NCBI RefSeq assembly: GCF_008386505.1
Contig: NZ_VUNZ01000006.1
Location: 1 to 64,000, forward strand
Direction of reading: 5' to 3'
DNA: 64,000 nucleotides
Source: Chryseobacterium sediminis
GTDB lineage: Bacteria; Bacteroidota; Bacteroidia; Flavobacteriales; Weeksellaceae
This document shows, one piece after another, positions 27,386-38,409 of the stretch. The translations under genes and the position numbers were made by a program. The stretch's first letter is position 1. The number at the start of each line of letters is the position of its first letter. Under the pieces are notes generated by a model. It had not been told where the DNA came from. It ran no database searches and worked only from the letters and a program-made list of their open reading frames with translations.

Positions 27386-28213
27386 ATGCAAAATTATTTA
27401 GAATTCAATTTTAAAATTTCTCCATTACAGCCTTGGAATGAGATTTTAATGGCAGAGCTTATAGAAATAGGCTTTGACAGCTTTACAGAAGAAATTGACG
27501 GAATTTTAGGATATATCCAGACAGAATTGTTTCAGGAAGACCAGTTGAAAGCACTTCCGATCTTTGAAAATGAAAACGTAAAAATCGAATACACTTTTGA
27601 AGAAATGCCGAATATCAACTGGAATGAAGAATGGGAAAAGAATTTCTCTCCAATCAATATTGATGATAAAGTATTGATCAGAGCAGAGTTCCATGAATCA
27701 GTGCCGGGAATGCATGAAATTATTATTCAGCCTAAAATGTCTTTTGGAACAGGGCATCATCCTACCACTCACCTGATGATCCAGCAAATGATGGATATCG
27801 ACTTCAATGGTAAAAAAGTATTGGATATGGGATGCGGAACTTCTGTATTGGCAATTTATGCAAAACAGCAGGGAGCAGGAGATACGAAAGCCATTGATAT
27901 TGATGAATGGTCAGTAGAAAACTCAAAAGAAAATGCAGTTAGAAACAGTGTTGAATTAGATATTGAACAGGGAACTGCTGAAAATTTAGGAAAAGAGAAT
28001 TTTGATGTTATTTTAGCCAATATCAACAGAAATATCCTGATTTCAGATATTCCGACCTATGTTTCAGTATTGAATAAAGGTGGAAAACTATTGCTTTCAG
28101 GACTGTGTTTCTTTGATGTAGATGATATTCTGGAAGTATGCAAAGAAAGCGGGCTTGAGCTTAAAAAGCAACTACAGCGTGAAGAATGGGTAAGTCTTCT
28201 GCTTGAAAAATAA
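27386..28213 (+). CDS. prmA: Ribosomal protein L11 methyltransferase PrmA
   Basis: PrmA uses S-adenosylmethionine to methylate ribosomal protein L11. The 275-residue protein has the N-terminal L11-binding domain (about 1-100), MSFGTGHHPTTHLM, the SAM-binding loop LDMGCGTSVLAIYA and LANINRNIL. The length is usual for Bacteroidota. ATG at 27386 is used; an upstream TTG at 27368 lies within the predicted -7 box and is unlikely to start translation. The small exported protein gene follows after 23 bases and may be co-transcribed. Confidence 0.94.
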   Translation: MQNYLEFNFKISPLQPWNEILMAELIEIGFDSFTEEIDGILGYIQTELFQEDQLKALPIFENENVKIEYTFEEMPNINWNEEWEKNFSPINIDDKVLIRAEFHESVPGMHEIIIQPKMSFGTGHHPTTHLMIQQMMDIDFNGKKVLDMGCGTSVLAIYAKQQGAGDTKAIDIDEWSVENSKENAVRNSVELDIEQGTAENLGKENFDVILANINRNILISDIPTYVSVLNKGGKLLLSGLCFFDVDDILEVCKESGLELKKQLQREEWVSLLLEK

Positions 28214-28236
28214 CACACAAAAAACAAAATACGAAT

Positions 28237-29076
28237 ATGAAAACTTTATGGACAGCTTTATTGATTCTGATGCTGCAATTTTTTAGTGCGCAGGAAAATG
28301 AAGTATATGCAGATGGTGTCTTTGGTTTTGAAGAAAATAAAACGCAGAAAATCTTTACAGACTGGACTCGTGTGAGACTAGATCCGGGAGTTAATACTCA
28401 GGTTGTGGATTCATTACAGACCAATCAGCAGGTAATGATTCTTAAAAAAGAAGAAACGGTCCTGAAGTTGGGAGAAAGAGCAGCCAATTGGTATAAAATC
28501 TCTTATCAGAAAGGTGAAAATACTTTGGAGGGATATATCTGGGGTGGTAATCTTTGCGTAGGATACCGCAACAAGAATGGTTACGATTTTCTTTTCGGGC
28601 TTTCCAAAACGATTGACAGAAAAAATAAAGAATACAACCAGATAGAAAAGCAGAACATTGCCGGAATAAAGGTACTGGAAGGAAGCACACTCATTGATGA
28701 GGTATATTTTGATACAGGAAAAGGTGAGGAGCTAAGCTCTGCGTCCTTCAATATAGAAAGCAGCCATAAACTGCAGAATGTTGAATTTACCCTGAAAGCA
28801 ATGGTTTCCGGAGAGGCTTGTGGAATAGCAAGCTATGATCAGTATGTTCTTTTTAAAGATAAAAAACTGATTACCCTTCCCCAATTGATGAATGTGGGTG
28901 ATGTCGGAGCTTATTATCACACTGAAGAATATGTTTTTCCTAATGATAAAGGAGGATTTCCCAACACATTTGTCCTTAAAACAGAAGATATGGAAGTAGA
29001 TGAAAAAGACAGAGAGAAGAAAAAGCACTCTTCCAAAACCTATCTTTGGAACGGAAGTTCTTATAAATTAAAATAA
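28237..29076 (+). CDS. Exported SH3-like protein of unknown function
   Basis: The 279-residue protein has a signal peptide (MKTLWTALLILMLQFFSAQ). Residues about 35-110 look like a bacterial SH3 domain (WTRVRLDPGVNTQVVDSLQTN...WYKISYQKGENTLEGYIWGGNL). The rest has no recognised domain. Bacterial SH3 domains often bind peptidoglycan or peptides, but no catalytic module is present. A strong terminator follows. Confidence 0.75.
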   Translation: MKTLWTALLILMLQFFSAQENEVYADGVFGFEENKTQKIFTDWTRVRLDPGVNTQVVDSLQTNQQVMILKKEETVLKLGERAANWYKISYQKGENTLEGYIWGGNLCVGYRNKNGYDFLFGLSKTIDRKNKEYNQIEKQNIAGIKVLEGSTLIDEVYFDTGKGEELSSASFNIESSHKLQNVEFTLKAMVSGEACGIASYDQYVLFKDKKLITLPQLMNVGDVGAYYHTEEYVFPNDKGGFPNTFVLKTEDMEVDEKDREKKKHSSKTYLWNGSSYKLK

Positions 29077-29100
29077 TACTATTCCTCAGAATAAATTAAA

Positions 29101-29126
29101 CCGCTGTAGCCGCAGCGGTTTTTTTA
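29101..29126 (+). terminator. Terminator closing the prmA/SH3 unit
   Basis: CCGCTG (29101-29106) pairs with CAGCGG (29113-29118), followed by eight T in a row. Flanking A and T bases extend the stem. Confidence 0.85.
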
Positions 29127-30358
29127 TTGTATAAAATGGCCTATAAAAAAATAGGATTGGAACAAACCAATCCTACCCAAACATGATTAAGTGTATAGTT
29201 GAGCCATAAAGGCTATAAGGAATTAATGCACAAAAAGATTTTTATTGATCCTTAACCAATGTTTCCTTGATACTAATTAAAACTAACTAAGTGACCTTTC
29301 GGCAACGTTTACCGTGTAAAAGTAATAGGTATTACTGCCGCTGAGAACAAAAGATAAACTGATTCAGCGAAATTAGTCGGTGAAACGGCGTTTTAATCCA
29401 GTGAAACGAATGATGTTATTCAGAGATAAGTATGCTAATTTAATTACGGCGGGAAAGGCTTTGTTTACGCTCTTAATTTTTGTTATTCCTTACCAACTTC
29501 TATTAATAGTGGGAATAATTGAAATTTGATAGCTTATTATGGTTTATTTAGATTGCCAGGTTTATGCTTAGAATTAGAAGTAATGATTTCACCTTTACTT
29601 TTTACTCATGTCATGCAAAGAATAGTATTGGAAACTTCTTATTAATTTATAAAACAAAAAAGACTCACTAAAAAATAGTGAGTCTTTAAGTGAACTTGAC
29701 AGGATTATCTTCGAACTCTTTGGTTGCTGACCTTAATTGGGTTTTACGAGTATTTTGTTGATTATTAGTTGTTTATTGTTGAATGAAATAGTTCGGTTTC
29801 TGTATGGAGTACCAAAGACCATATATTACGAAGTTACACACAAGGGAAAAAGTTAAAAATACGGCAGATTATTTATCTGTCGTATTTAAGTTATAAGGCG
29901 TTGTATTATTTGCTGCAAAATACATCAAGCATATGGGAAAGTTCCTATCGATTCGGCTGGTATATGATTGGAAAAAAAATATGTAGTAACTTGAGGTAGA
30001 CAATCAATATCAATATATGATTGTTTTAGTCGAAAAAACAAATGCTTGGTTACTTGAAACTTATCAATATGCTAGTTCTTTGCGTATTATGATATGACAA
30101 ATGATTTTGTGTGTACCACATATTATGATCTGCTGTATACAGAAATAACTGATTTCATTGCCATCTATATGGGGCGAAATGGTATTTGATAGAAAGTGCT
30201 ATCCATGACAGAATGCTGATGCGATTAGTGCTGTTTTTATTAAATTCAGTTGGTCTACCGGATTACATAAATTATTGGAAGGTGTTTGAAATCAGCAAAT
30301 TTTTGTATTAAAAAAGTTTATTTATTTTTATACAACAAAACTTTTTAACCTTTCGAAA
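29127..30358. other. 1.2-kb gene-free segment at the left edge of the defence island
   Basis: No convincing reading frame is present on either strand, although the stretch is long for this genome. It contains a strong minus-strand terminator hairpin (29655-29687) with no full gene in front of it. A 24-codon open stretch ending just before that hairpin has no start codon. The segment looks like decayed DNA from earlier insertions or a non-coding RNA region. The last 60 bases before 30359 are very AT-rich and probably hold the promoter of the large ATPase gene. Confidence 0.5.
29655..29687 (-). terminator. Strong minus-strand terminator with no visible upstream gene
   Basis: AAAGACTCACTA (29659-29670) pairs perfectly with TAGTGAGTCTTT (29676-29687) around a 5-base loop. 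Read on the minus strand, the stem is followed by a T-run, whereas on the plus strand it is not. This implies a transcript from the right on the minus strand. Confidence 0.7.
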
Positions 30359-33300
30359 ATGAATCTGCGAGAAATAGCCAATAAATTATTGAATGATAGT
30401 AAACGGACCCCGATTAGAGGTTTGAGTGCTATAGCAGAAGCTGAGAAATATTTACAACAAGCATATGAAGGAAGGTATTTTTTTGAATTGATTCAAAATG
30501 TTAGGGATGCAAATAAGGAAATTGAAGAGGATGGTGATATTCTAGTTGAAATAAAAGACAACATACTTTCAATTTCTAACACGGGAGCAGAATTTTCTGC
30601 CAAAGGTATTGAAGGTATCACCACCATTGGAAAGAGTACGAAGCAAAGTCAGGAGTATATTGGTTTTAAAGGGATTGGATTTAAATCAATCAGCGAGGTT
30701 ACAGAATGCCCGAGTATAATAACCCGTCACGGTTCAATATACTTTGATCGGAATCTGACTCTTCGTGAGTATAACGAGCCAGATCTCAAGGAAGAAGAAG
30801 TTCCATTATTTTATTTTCCACATTTCTGCAATGAAAAGCTTTCAGAAGAAGAGGTGTTGAAAGGAATTGTGACCAAAATTAGACTTCCTATTAAAAAAGG
30901 AATTACGGTGGAAAAAATCACAGATGATTTTTCGGAAATAAAAGAGAAGCAGTTAATCCTATTGGGAAATATCCGCACACTTAGACTGGAATCTGAACAG
31001 ATAGTTTCAATTTTTTCTATTATAAAAAATACAGCGCAGCATAGTATTAGTGTGACGAATAATGATAAAACCACTAAATTCAAATATTATAGTCCCATCA
31101 GCAAAGTTGAAATTCCCAAGAAAGTAGTTCAGTCTTTAGAAGGAAAAGAAAAAGAGATATTTAAAAGTTCTTTTGTTGATATAAATATTGTTTTAGAGAT
31201 TTCTGAAATCGGGCAGATTAATCCAATTGAAGATGCAAAACTTTATCTATTTTATCCTTTACATATAACTTCAGGATTTCGGTTCATTATTCACAGTTAT
31301 TTTATCGTGAATCCTGAAAGGACTATGTTACGAGAGTCTAAGCTTAATGATTATTTGCTTTCTGAGATAGGTAAGTTTATTGGGAAAGAAATGCTTGTCA
31401 AACTAAAAAAGACAAAGGTAAACACTAACAAGGTTCTGTGTTTTAAAAGGAATGAAGATGCAATGTTAGAAGTTCTATATGACACTGTTGTAACTGAGTT
31501 AGAAAACCAGAGGTTTATTTATGATTCCCAGACACAAAAGTATTTTTATCCCTCAGATGTAATTATTGCTGATGATTTTGATAAAGGACTATTCCCCGAT
31601 GGGAAGTTAGGAGATAAGAAACTGATCTATATTGATGACAGTAAAGTCAGAGATTGGTTTCTTGCAGAATTTGAAATTTCATATTTAAGTTTTGATAGCA
31701 TTGCAAATCATATTGAGAATGAATGTAAAAGGCAATTAAAGAAAAAAAATATTAAATTTTTTCAAAATCTATATAACTATGTGATTAAACATGAGGGGTT
31801 AAGCTTGACGGGAAAAAAAGTTTTGCTCACAGATAACTGGAAATTAATTTCAAATAGTGAGGACATCTTTTACCGTGGGAAGGGAAGTCTAAAAACTCCT
31901 ATTGCACTTTCTAAGAGTATACAAAAACACATTCATTTTATTCATAAAGAAATAAGGATAAGTGATTTTCGTGAAGGAAAAAGTCGAACAGGGATTATAG
32001 AGTATAGTACTTACGAACTTGTAAGGAGGTTACTTAAACTTTTTGCAGAACGCTCTGTTCCGAAAAATGATCTACTAAATACTCTTTTTAAGTTACAAGA
32101 TCTTGATGTAAAATCAGAATTAGAAATTAGGGAAAAAATTCGATTACCTATTAAAAGAACGGATAAATGGCTGTCACCATTAACTCATCCTATTTATTTT
32201 GAGAGCGAAAATCTAATGGATTTATATCCAAATGGGAATTTTATTGATGATTCAGTTTTAATTTCAGAAGGAGAAAAAGATGAAGAGCAATCAAAAAAAA
32301 TGTTTTTCAAGAAGTTTGGCGTTTGGGAAATACCAGCCGTTTATTTAGCAGAAAAGCAGATAACCATCAACCCTTCTGAAAAAAGAGATCGTATACTTGG
32401 CAGTTATTCCGGTTTTTCTACGCGACCATTTTATATTAAGAATGACAGAACATTGGATTTACCTGAGCGATATAATATATGGTTTACAAATACAATAATA
32501 AATAATTGGAATACCTATCAGCTATTTCTTAATGATAGTTTACTGCCAAGGTTGCTATATTCTAATAGTTATAGTAACTGGAAGGAGGTCGATGCTGAAC
32601 ATACCATTAAATTGAGTCAATTTATAGAAAGGCTTGCAAATGAAGCATGGATTTGTTTTGAAGGAGAAGATGAACAATATGTAGCCAGCGAAGTAGTTGG
32701 AATCAGAGATTTTGATTTTTTACAATCGCATAATCACATTATCAGGAAATTTCTGAGACTTTTACCAATAGATTATGGAAGCAAAAAAATATTGATCGAA
32801 GGAGTAGGCTTGATCCATTTGGATGCACATTCCTTAGAAAACTTTAGGCAGCTTTTGCAGTCTATTTATATTAAATACGAAAACGAGATTCCTGCCGGAA
32901 AAGACTTTCTGGATTTCTATAATCGTATTTTGAGTAAGCTTGTTGATTTCTATGAGGTTGGCAATATTTCAGAGTGGGCCTTAAACCAATTAGGAAATAC
33001 TAAGTTTTTAGGTGTAGATGATACAACTAAAGTTCCGTGCTGGAAATTTGCCCAAAATATATTTTACATTGATGATAAGCCGGCATATGATATTTTACCA
33101 ATAGAAATCAAACAGAAAATTCAGCCACATTTCACAAATCGTGATAAAAATACATTTGGAAAAATTGCGGGACGGATTGGTAAGAGATTTTCTAGATCAA
33201 TAAGCAAAGAACTTGTAGAAATAGAATCTACTAATGCTATATCTTTCATTTCATTTTTTGAATTGCTCCCCGAAATAATTGCCTTATTAGAATCACATTT

Positions 33301-34999
33301 AGGTGATGCTATCACTAAGTATTTTCCGGAGATTAAAGCCGTAAAGGTCTTTGAAAAAAGAGATTTGAAAGTTATGATATCGGTTGCGGATTCTTCACCT
33401 TTTGTAATTCCTGTGAAATATTTTGTAGGGACTGATTTAAATATTCATTTAACCGTTTCAGATAGTGTAACAAATAGGAATAAACAAATTGCAAACTGTG
33501 TTAATGAATTATTTATATACCTACTTGAAAGAGACTTGCGAAACTTCAATGCAAATCTCCTTAATTTTTTAAATGCAATCAATAAGCAAGAGTATTTGAA
33601 AAGCTACGATATAGCTGAGGAAAGAATAAATGAAATCAGAGATAAACTAAATGATACCAGTTTTTCACCAAGCCAAAAATTTTGGTCATCAATTCTAACA
33701 GTAAGAGGGCTTAGAGATGCAAGAGGTATATTTTTTGAAAATCAGATTGATATAAATAAATTATCTGAATTACTTGGAATAGGTCAGGAGATGGTTCAGG
33801 AAGTTGAATGCAAATTCGATTTTTTGCAGACAAATCATGTCTCAAATATCTCTGTTTTGATCAAGTTGTTGAATTCACTTTCTATAACTTTGGAAGAATT
33901 GAATGAAGTCATTTATCCTAGAATTGATTTTACTGACTTTTACCTTAAGGAAGTTAATAAGCTGAAAAATAAATTTGAAAAAGGCTTCAATGCAGTTTTG
34001 CATTCTTATTTAAAAAGCGAAAATAGTGTTCTAAAGTCTCAATATCAAGATTACTTAGATTTTTATAAGTATAGTTTAAAGATTATCATCCCTTTAAATA
34101 CGCTTGGACTCAATGTCGAATATTGTTTTATAAAAGCAGTATCCGAGGCATTCCCATTTTTGACAATAAAGGATCATGATTTGGAAAAAGATTTCAGCTT
34201 TTTTAATCCGAATGCAATTTATGTTGCAAATTGTGATTTACTCAAAACTTTGTTGGTTTCAACCACTTTTACTGAAATTGATCTTGACAGGTTCTTATCT
34301 GAAAATAAAAAAAGAAGCCTACTTTATTTTGATGAAGTGAAAGCTGTCGCATCTAATTTTGAGAAATGGATACATGATCAAACAAATGATGATTTCAAAG
34401 AGCAAAAAGAAGATGTAATAACAGGCTTTTTAAGTCAGTTTTCTAACCAAACACATACAGAAATCGAACAGATTATTCCTCGCAATTGCGATTCACATTA
34501 TATTTCAAATGGGAGTGGAGTTGATGGAAATGGCAAACGATACGACGGGGGCATAAATCAGGATTATAAACAAAAGATAGGATTAGTTGCTGAAATGGTT
34601 GTTTTCGAAAAATTAAGCACTATTTATAATGATGTTACCTGGGTTTCCAAAAATGCGTCTAAAGTTTACAATACACATTCAGGATATAATCCGGAAGGAC
34701 AAGATGGGGTAGGGTATGACATTGAATACATAGATAGAGATGGTAACAAATATTTTGTTGAAGTTAAAGGTCGGGTTGATAAAAGTGATGCATTTGAAAT
34801 TTCAAAAAATGAAGTTGATAAGGCATATTTAGAAGAAGAGTTTTATAAAATTATTATCGTGACAAACACAATGGATAATAGCCGCAGAAGAATAAGAGAT
34901 TTGGGCAATATATTTTTGTTGAGTGATGATGAAGATTTTTTCTCTAATAGTAAATTTATCGTTATCAATAAAAACTTTGAAATTAGATTTCATGAGTAA
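30359..34999 (+). CDS. Large sacsin/HSP90-like ATPase with C-terminal DUF3883 nuclease-like domain
   Basis: The 1546-residue protein starts with a GHKL-type ATP-binding domain. FFELIQNVRDAN (about residues 41-52) matches the N box of sacsin-like ATPases, SISNTG (71-76) the G1 region, and YIGFKGIGFKS (100-110) the glycine-rich lid. About 1200 residues of unrecognised helical sequence follow. The last about 170 residues form a DUF3883 domain with a PD-(D/E)xK-like pattern: a helix with AEMVVFEKL, then GYDIEY, then FVEVKGR. Such proteins occur in phage-defence and restriction islands and are thought to sense or restrict DNA, but this exact architecture is not a characterised system known to me. 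It is monocistronic by spacing and lies next to the restriction operon. Confidence 0.8.
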   Translation: MNLREIANKLLNDSKRTPIRGLSAIAEAEKYLQQAYEGRYFFELIQNVRDANKEIEEDGDILVEIKDNILSISNTGAEFSAKGIEGITTIGKSTKQSQEYIGFKGIGFKSISEVTECPSIITRHGSIYFDRNLTLREYNEPDLKEEEVPLFYFPHFCNEKLSEEEVLKGIVTKIRLPIKKGITVEKITDDFSEIKEKQLILLGNIRTLRLESEQIVSIFSIIKNTAQHSISVTNNDKTTKFKYYSPISKVEIPKKVVQSLEGKEKEIFKSSFVDINIVLEISEIGQINPIEDAKLYLFYPLHITSGFRFIIHSYFIVNPERTMLRESKLNDYLLSEIGKFIGKEMLVKLKKTKVNTNKVLCFKRNEDAMLEVLYDTVVTELENQRFIYDSQTQKYFYPSDVIIADDFDKGLFPDGKLGDKKLIYIDDSKVRDWFLAEFEISYLSFDSIANHIENECKRQLKKKNIKFFQNLYNYVIKHEGLSLTGKKVLLTDNWKLISNSEDIFYRGKGSLKTPIALSKSIQKHIHFIHKEIRISDFREGKSRTGIIEYSTYELVRRLLKLFAERSVPKNDLLNTLFKLQDLDVKSELEIREKIRLPIKRTDKWLSPLTHPIYFESENLMDLYPNGNFIDDSVLISEGEKDEEQSKKMFFKKFGVWEIPAVYLAEKQITINPSEKRDRILGSYSGFSTRPFYIKNDRTLDLPERYNIWFTNTIINNWNTYQLFLNDSLLPRLLYSNSYSNWKEVDAEHTIKLSQFIERLANEAWICFEGEDEQYVASEVVGIRDFDFLQSHNHIIRKFLRLLPIDYGSKKILIEGVGLIHLDAHSLENFRQLLQSIYIKYENEIPAGKDFLDFYNRILSKLVDFYEVGNISEWALNQLGNTKFLGVDDTTKVPCWKFAQNIFYIDDKPAYDILPIEIKQKIQPHFTNRDKNTFGKIAGRIGKRFSRSISKELVEIESTNAISFISFFELLPEIIALLESHLGDAITKYFPEIKAVKVFEKRDLKVMISVADSSPFVIPVKYFVGTDLNIHLTVSDSVTNRNKQIANCVNELFIYLLERDLRNFNANLLNFLNAINKQEYLKSYDIAEERINEIRDKLNDTSFSPSQKFWSSILTVRGLRDARGIFFENQIDINKLSELLGIGQEMVQEVECKFDFLQTNHVSNISVLIKLLNSLSITLEELNEVIYPRIDFTDFYLKEVNKLKNKFEKGFNAVLHSYLKSENSVLKSQYQDYLDFYKYSLKIIIPLNTLGLNVEYCFIKAVSEAFPFLTIKDHDLEKDFSFFNPNAIYVANCDLLKTLLVSTTFTEIDLDRFLSENKKRSLLYFDEVKAVASNFEKWIHDQTNDDFKEQKEDVITGFLSQFSNQTHTEIEQIIPRNCDSHYISNGSGVDGNGKRYDGGINQDYKQKIGLVAEMVVFEKLSTIYNDVTWVSKNASKVYNTHSGYNPEGQDGVGYDIEYIDRDGNKYFVEVKGRVDKSDAFEISKNEVDKAYLEEEFYKIIIVTNTMDNSRRRIRDLGNIFLLSDDEDFFSNSKFIVINKNFEIRFHE

Positions 35000-35411
35000 T
35001 TTTCTAATTGTCACAAAAGAGATAAGGATTAACTTGTAGTATTAATAAAATTAGGTACTATTCCTTTTTAATGAGGCGATTTAACTTAGGATCATTAGTG
35101 GGACAGTTCCTTTTTGTGAGGAGAACTCCAAATGTCGATTTAGTAATTTTAAGATTTTTGTCAAAGTATTAATCGATTTTTATTTTTGATTACTCTAATA
35201 ATATCTCTTTTGTGTTTGTTTGTCAATACTAAGTTTATTTTCATATTCTACATTAGTTTAACTTTCTAAAAATAAAGCGTAGACTTTAAAAATAGCTGTC
35301 ATTTTATTGTATTTAGCGTAAAGGGATTATGAAAAAGTTAACGAAAAACATATCAAAAAACGAGATATAATTAGAAAATAGATTAAATTAGTGACTTTAA
35401 TTTATACGGAC
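35000..35411. other. AT-rich regulatory gap before the restriction operon
   Basis: The segment has no ORF longer than about 13 codons and no clear hairpin terminator. A direct promoter match is not obvious. It presumably holds the promoter and any operator used by the HTH regulator. Confidence 0.4.
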
Positions 35412-35609
35412 ATGAACCGAATAAAGGAGGTACTTGAAGAAAAAGGAATCAAACAGACTTGGTTGGCAGATAAACTTAGAAAAAGCTATAATATGGTAAA
35501 TGCTTATGTACAAAATAGACAACAACCTAGACTAGAGATTTTAAGTGAAATTGCTAACATATTAGAAGTCGATATAAGAGAATTAATTGTTTCAAGTAAA
35601 GATAAATAA
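35412..35609 (+). CDS. XRE-family helix-turn-helix regulator of the restriction operon
   Basis: The 65-residue protein is almost only a Cro/C1-type HTH domain (KGIKQTWLADKLRKSYNMVNAYVQNRQQPRLEILSEIANILEV). ATG at 35412 is preferred; a GTG at 35391 would add seven residues. Its stop overlaps the hsdR start (TAATG), so the two are translationally coupled. Small HTH proteins at the head of restriction operons usually delay or balance restriction relative to methylation (controller-like proteins), and this role is inferred here. Confidence 0.85.
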   Translation: MNRIKEVLEEKGIKQTWLADKLRKSYNMVNAYVQNRQQPRLEILSEIANILEVDIRELIVSSKDK

Positions 35610-38401
35610 TGAACGAGGCAACCACTAGAAAAGATATCATCGATAGACACTTGCAAGAAGCAGGATGGAATGTAAATGACTTAACTCAAGTGATGCTTGA
35701 GTTTGATATCAACGTGGAACTATCAGAAAGTGTAAATGAACCTCAAGAGCTTTATCAAACTCATCAATTTTCTGACTATGTTTTGTTAGGCAAAGATGGA
35801 AAACCATTAGCAGTTATCGAAGCAAAGAAGACAATAAGTGATGCTGCTCTTGGCAAAGAACAGGCAAAACAGTATTGTTACAATATACAAAAGAAATTAG
35901 GTGGTGAATTGCCTTTTTGCTTTTATACGAATGGTAACGAAATATACTTTTGGGATTTAGGAAACTACCCTCCAAAAAGAGTTTATGGCTTTCCGACTCG
36001 TGACGATTTAGAACGTTATACTTACCTAAGAAAACATCGTAAAAGCTTATCCCAAGAATTTATCAATACTAAAATTGCAGGACGAGATTATCAGATACGT
36101 GCTATTCGATCTGTAATGGAATCTCTAGAAAAAAAACGGTCTAAGTTTCTTCTCGTTATGGCGACTGGTACAGGTAAAACCAGAACTGTGATTGCTCTTA
36201 TTGACGCTTTGATGCGTGGTGGCTGGACAGAAAGAGTATTGTTTTTAGTAGATAGAGTTGCTTTACAAGGTCAGGCATTGGATGATTTTAAAGAACATTT
36301 ACCTAATGAACCCCGTTGGCCACAATATCAGGAAACCAGTTTTGCTACGGATAGAAGAATCTATGTTTCTACATATCCGACTATGTTAAATGTAATCAGA
36401 GATGAAAGTACAAAAGTTAGTCCGCATTTTTTTGATTTAATTGTTGTTGACGAAAGCCATCGAAGCATTTACAACACCTATCAAGAAATATTACAATATT
36501 TCAATACAATTACTTTGGGGCTAACGGCAACACCAACCGATATCATTGATCATAATACGTTTGGATTATTTGATTGTGAAGATGGACTCCCAACTTTTGC
36601 ATATTCTTATGAAGAGGCAGTAAATCATATCCCTCCATATCTCTGTGATTTCCAGGTGATGAAAATTAAAACTAAATTTCAAATATAAGGAATCAATAAG
36701 AGAACGATCTCATTAGAAGATCAAAAGAAACTTATTTTAGAGGGGAAAGAAGTAGCTGAAATAAATTATGAAGGGACTGATTTAGAACGTAGAGTTATTA
36801 ATAAAGGAACAAATACTCTAATTGTACGCGAATTTATGGAAGAATCTATTAAAGATCACAATGGAGTACTTCCGGGAAAAACCATTTTCTTTTGCATTAG
36901 TAAAGCGCATGCACGACGTATTGAAGAGATTTTCAATTCGCTTTATCCCGAATATGCTGGAGAATTGGCAAAAGTAATCGTTTCAGACGATCCGCGAGTT
37001 TATGGTAAAGGAGGCTTACTAGACCAGTTTAAAAATCAAGATTTACCGAGGATTGCCATTAGTGTTGATATGCTAGACACTGGTATTGATGTACGAGAAG
37101 TTACCAATCTTGTATTTGCAAAACCTGTGTATTCTTATACCAAATTCTGGCAAATGATAGGGAGAGGTACTCGGTTGTTAGAACCTACAAAAATTAAGTC
37201 TTGGTGTATTAAAAAAGATAGCTTTTTAATTTTGGATTGTTGGGATAATTTTGAATATTTTAAACTCAATCCGAAAGGTAAAGTTTTAAAAAATCAAATC
37301 CCTTTACCGGTACGGTTATTTGGTTTATACATATATAAATTAGCTATTGGGATGGAACTTGCTGATGAAGATATTTTTGACCCAACTCTAGAAAAAATTA
37401 AAATAGCGATTGATAGCTTACCCATACAATCTATCGTAATACGCGATGCTATTAAATTTTTAGAGGAAGTTAAAGGAGATTTATTTTTTGATGATCTTAA
37501 TACTGAAAAAATAGACTTTTTACAGGAAAACATTCGACCTTTGTTCAGGACAATTAGTGGAGTTGATTTTAAAGCGATGCGATTTGAGAAAGATGTTGTG
37601 GAAATTTCAATCGCATATTGGCAAGAAGATAAAGAAAAGTTTGAAGCATTGAAAAATGCCATTACGGAAGAAATTTCAGAATTGCCTTTAAGTATAAATG
37701 TAGTAGCAAAACACAAAGACTTAATACAGCAAACCCAAACGGATTATTTCTGGAATACTATAACAGAAAAAAAACTGAGTGATTTAATCGAACATTTAGC
37801 CCCTTTAATGGTGTATCGGGAAGGTACTGTAAACCTAGTACCTGCAAAGTATAATTTTACGGATGAGATATTTGAAAAAGAAAAAGTTTTATTCGGACCT
37901 CAGAATGAAGCCGTGAGTATTGAACGGTATAAGGAAATGGTGGAAGAAAAAATAAGAATACTTTTAAATGAGCTTCCCATTTTAAAAAAAATAAAAGATA
38001 ATGAACCTATTTCTGATATAGAAATAGAAGAACTTTCTTGGATGCTATCACACGAAAGTCCACACATTACAGTAGACTTGCTCAGAAAAGTATATAATAA
38101 CAGAAACGCTGCCTTGGTACAGTTTATTAAACACATTCTTGGGATTGAGATTTTGGATGATTTCCCAACGACGATCAGTAAGGCGTTTAATGACTTTATT
38201 GCAAAACAATCCAATTTGGGCGTAAAACAATTGGATTTTTTAAGACTTTTGCAAACTTATTTAATAGAAAAAGGGAGTATAGAGCGCAAAGACTTAATCT
38301 CAGCACCCTTTACCAGAATACATCCTAATGGGATAAGAGGTGTATTTGATGGAAAAATGATGCAAGAAATATTACAATTTATTAATGCCTTAGCTGCGTA
38401 A
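35609..38401 (+). pseudogene. hsdR: Type I restriction subunit HsdR, interrupted by one in-frame stop
   Basis: The reading frame would encode about 930 residues but is cut at codon 360 by TAA at 36686-36688. Both halves are in the same frame. The first half has the nuclease motif (SDYVLL ... AVIEAKK), Walker A ATGTGKT, the DESH helicase box and LTATPT. The second half has helicase motif VI (QMIGRGTRL) and the C-terminal domain of EcoEI-type HsdR. The codons after the stop (GINKRTISLEDQKKL) continue the protein smoothly, so a single base change, such as GAA to TAA, explains it. An internal ATG at 36836 could give a 521-residue C-terminal fragment lacking the nuclease. Restriction is probably lost unless read-through, reversion or a sequencing error applies. 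Confidence 0.9.
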
Positions 38402-38409
38402 TTATAACA

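Noticed and set aside
29690..29740. Possible tRNA-like or attachment-site remnant resembling the tRNA-Arg T arm
   Set aside because: Only scattered short matches (AGGATT, CGAAC, CTTTG, TGACC) are shared, with insertions between them. This is not enough for an att site or tRNA fragment.
36836..38401. Independent helicase gene
   Set aside because: It is in the same frame as the upstream HsdR piece and lacks the N-terminal motifs, so it is the rest of a nonsense-interrupted hsdR.
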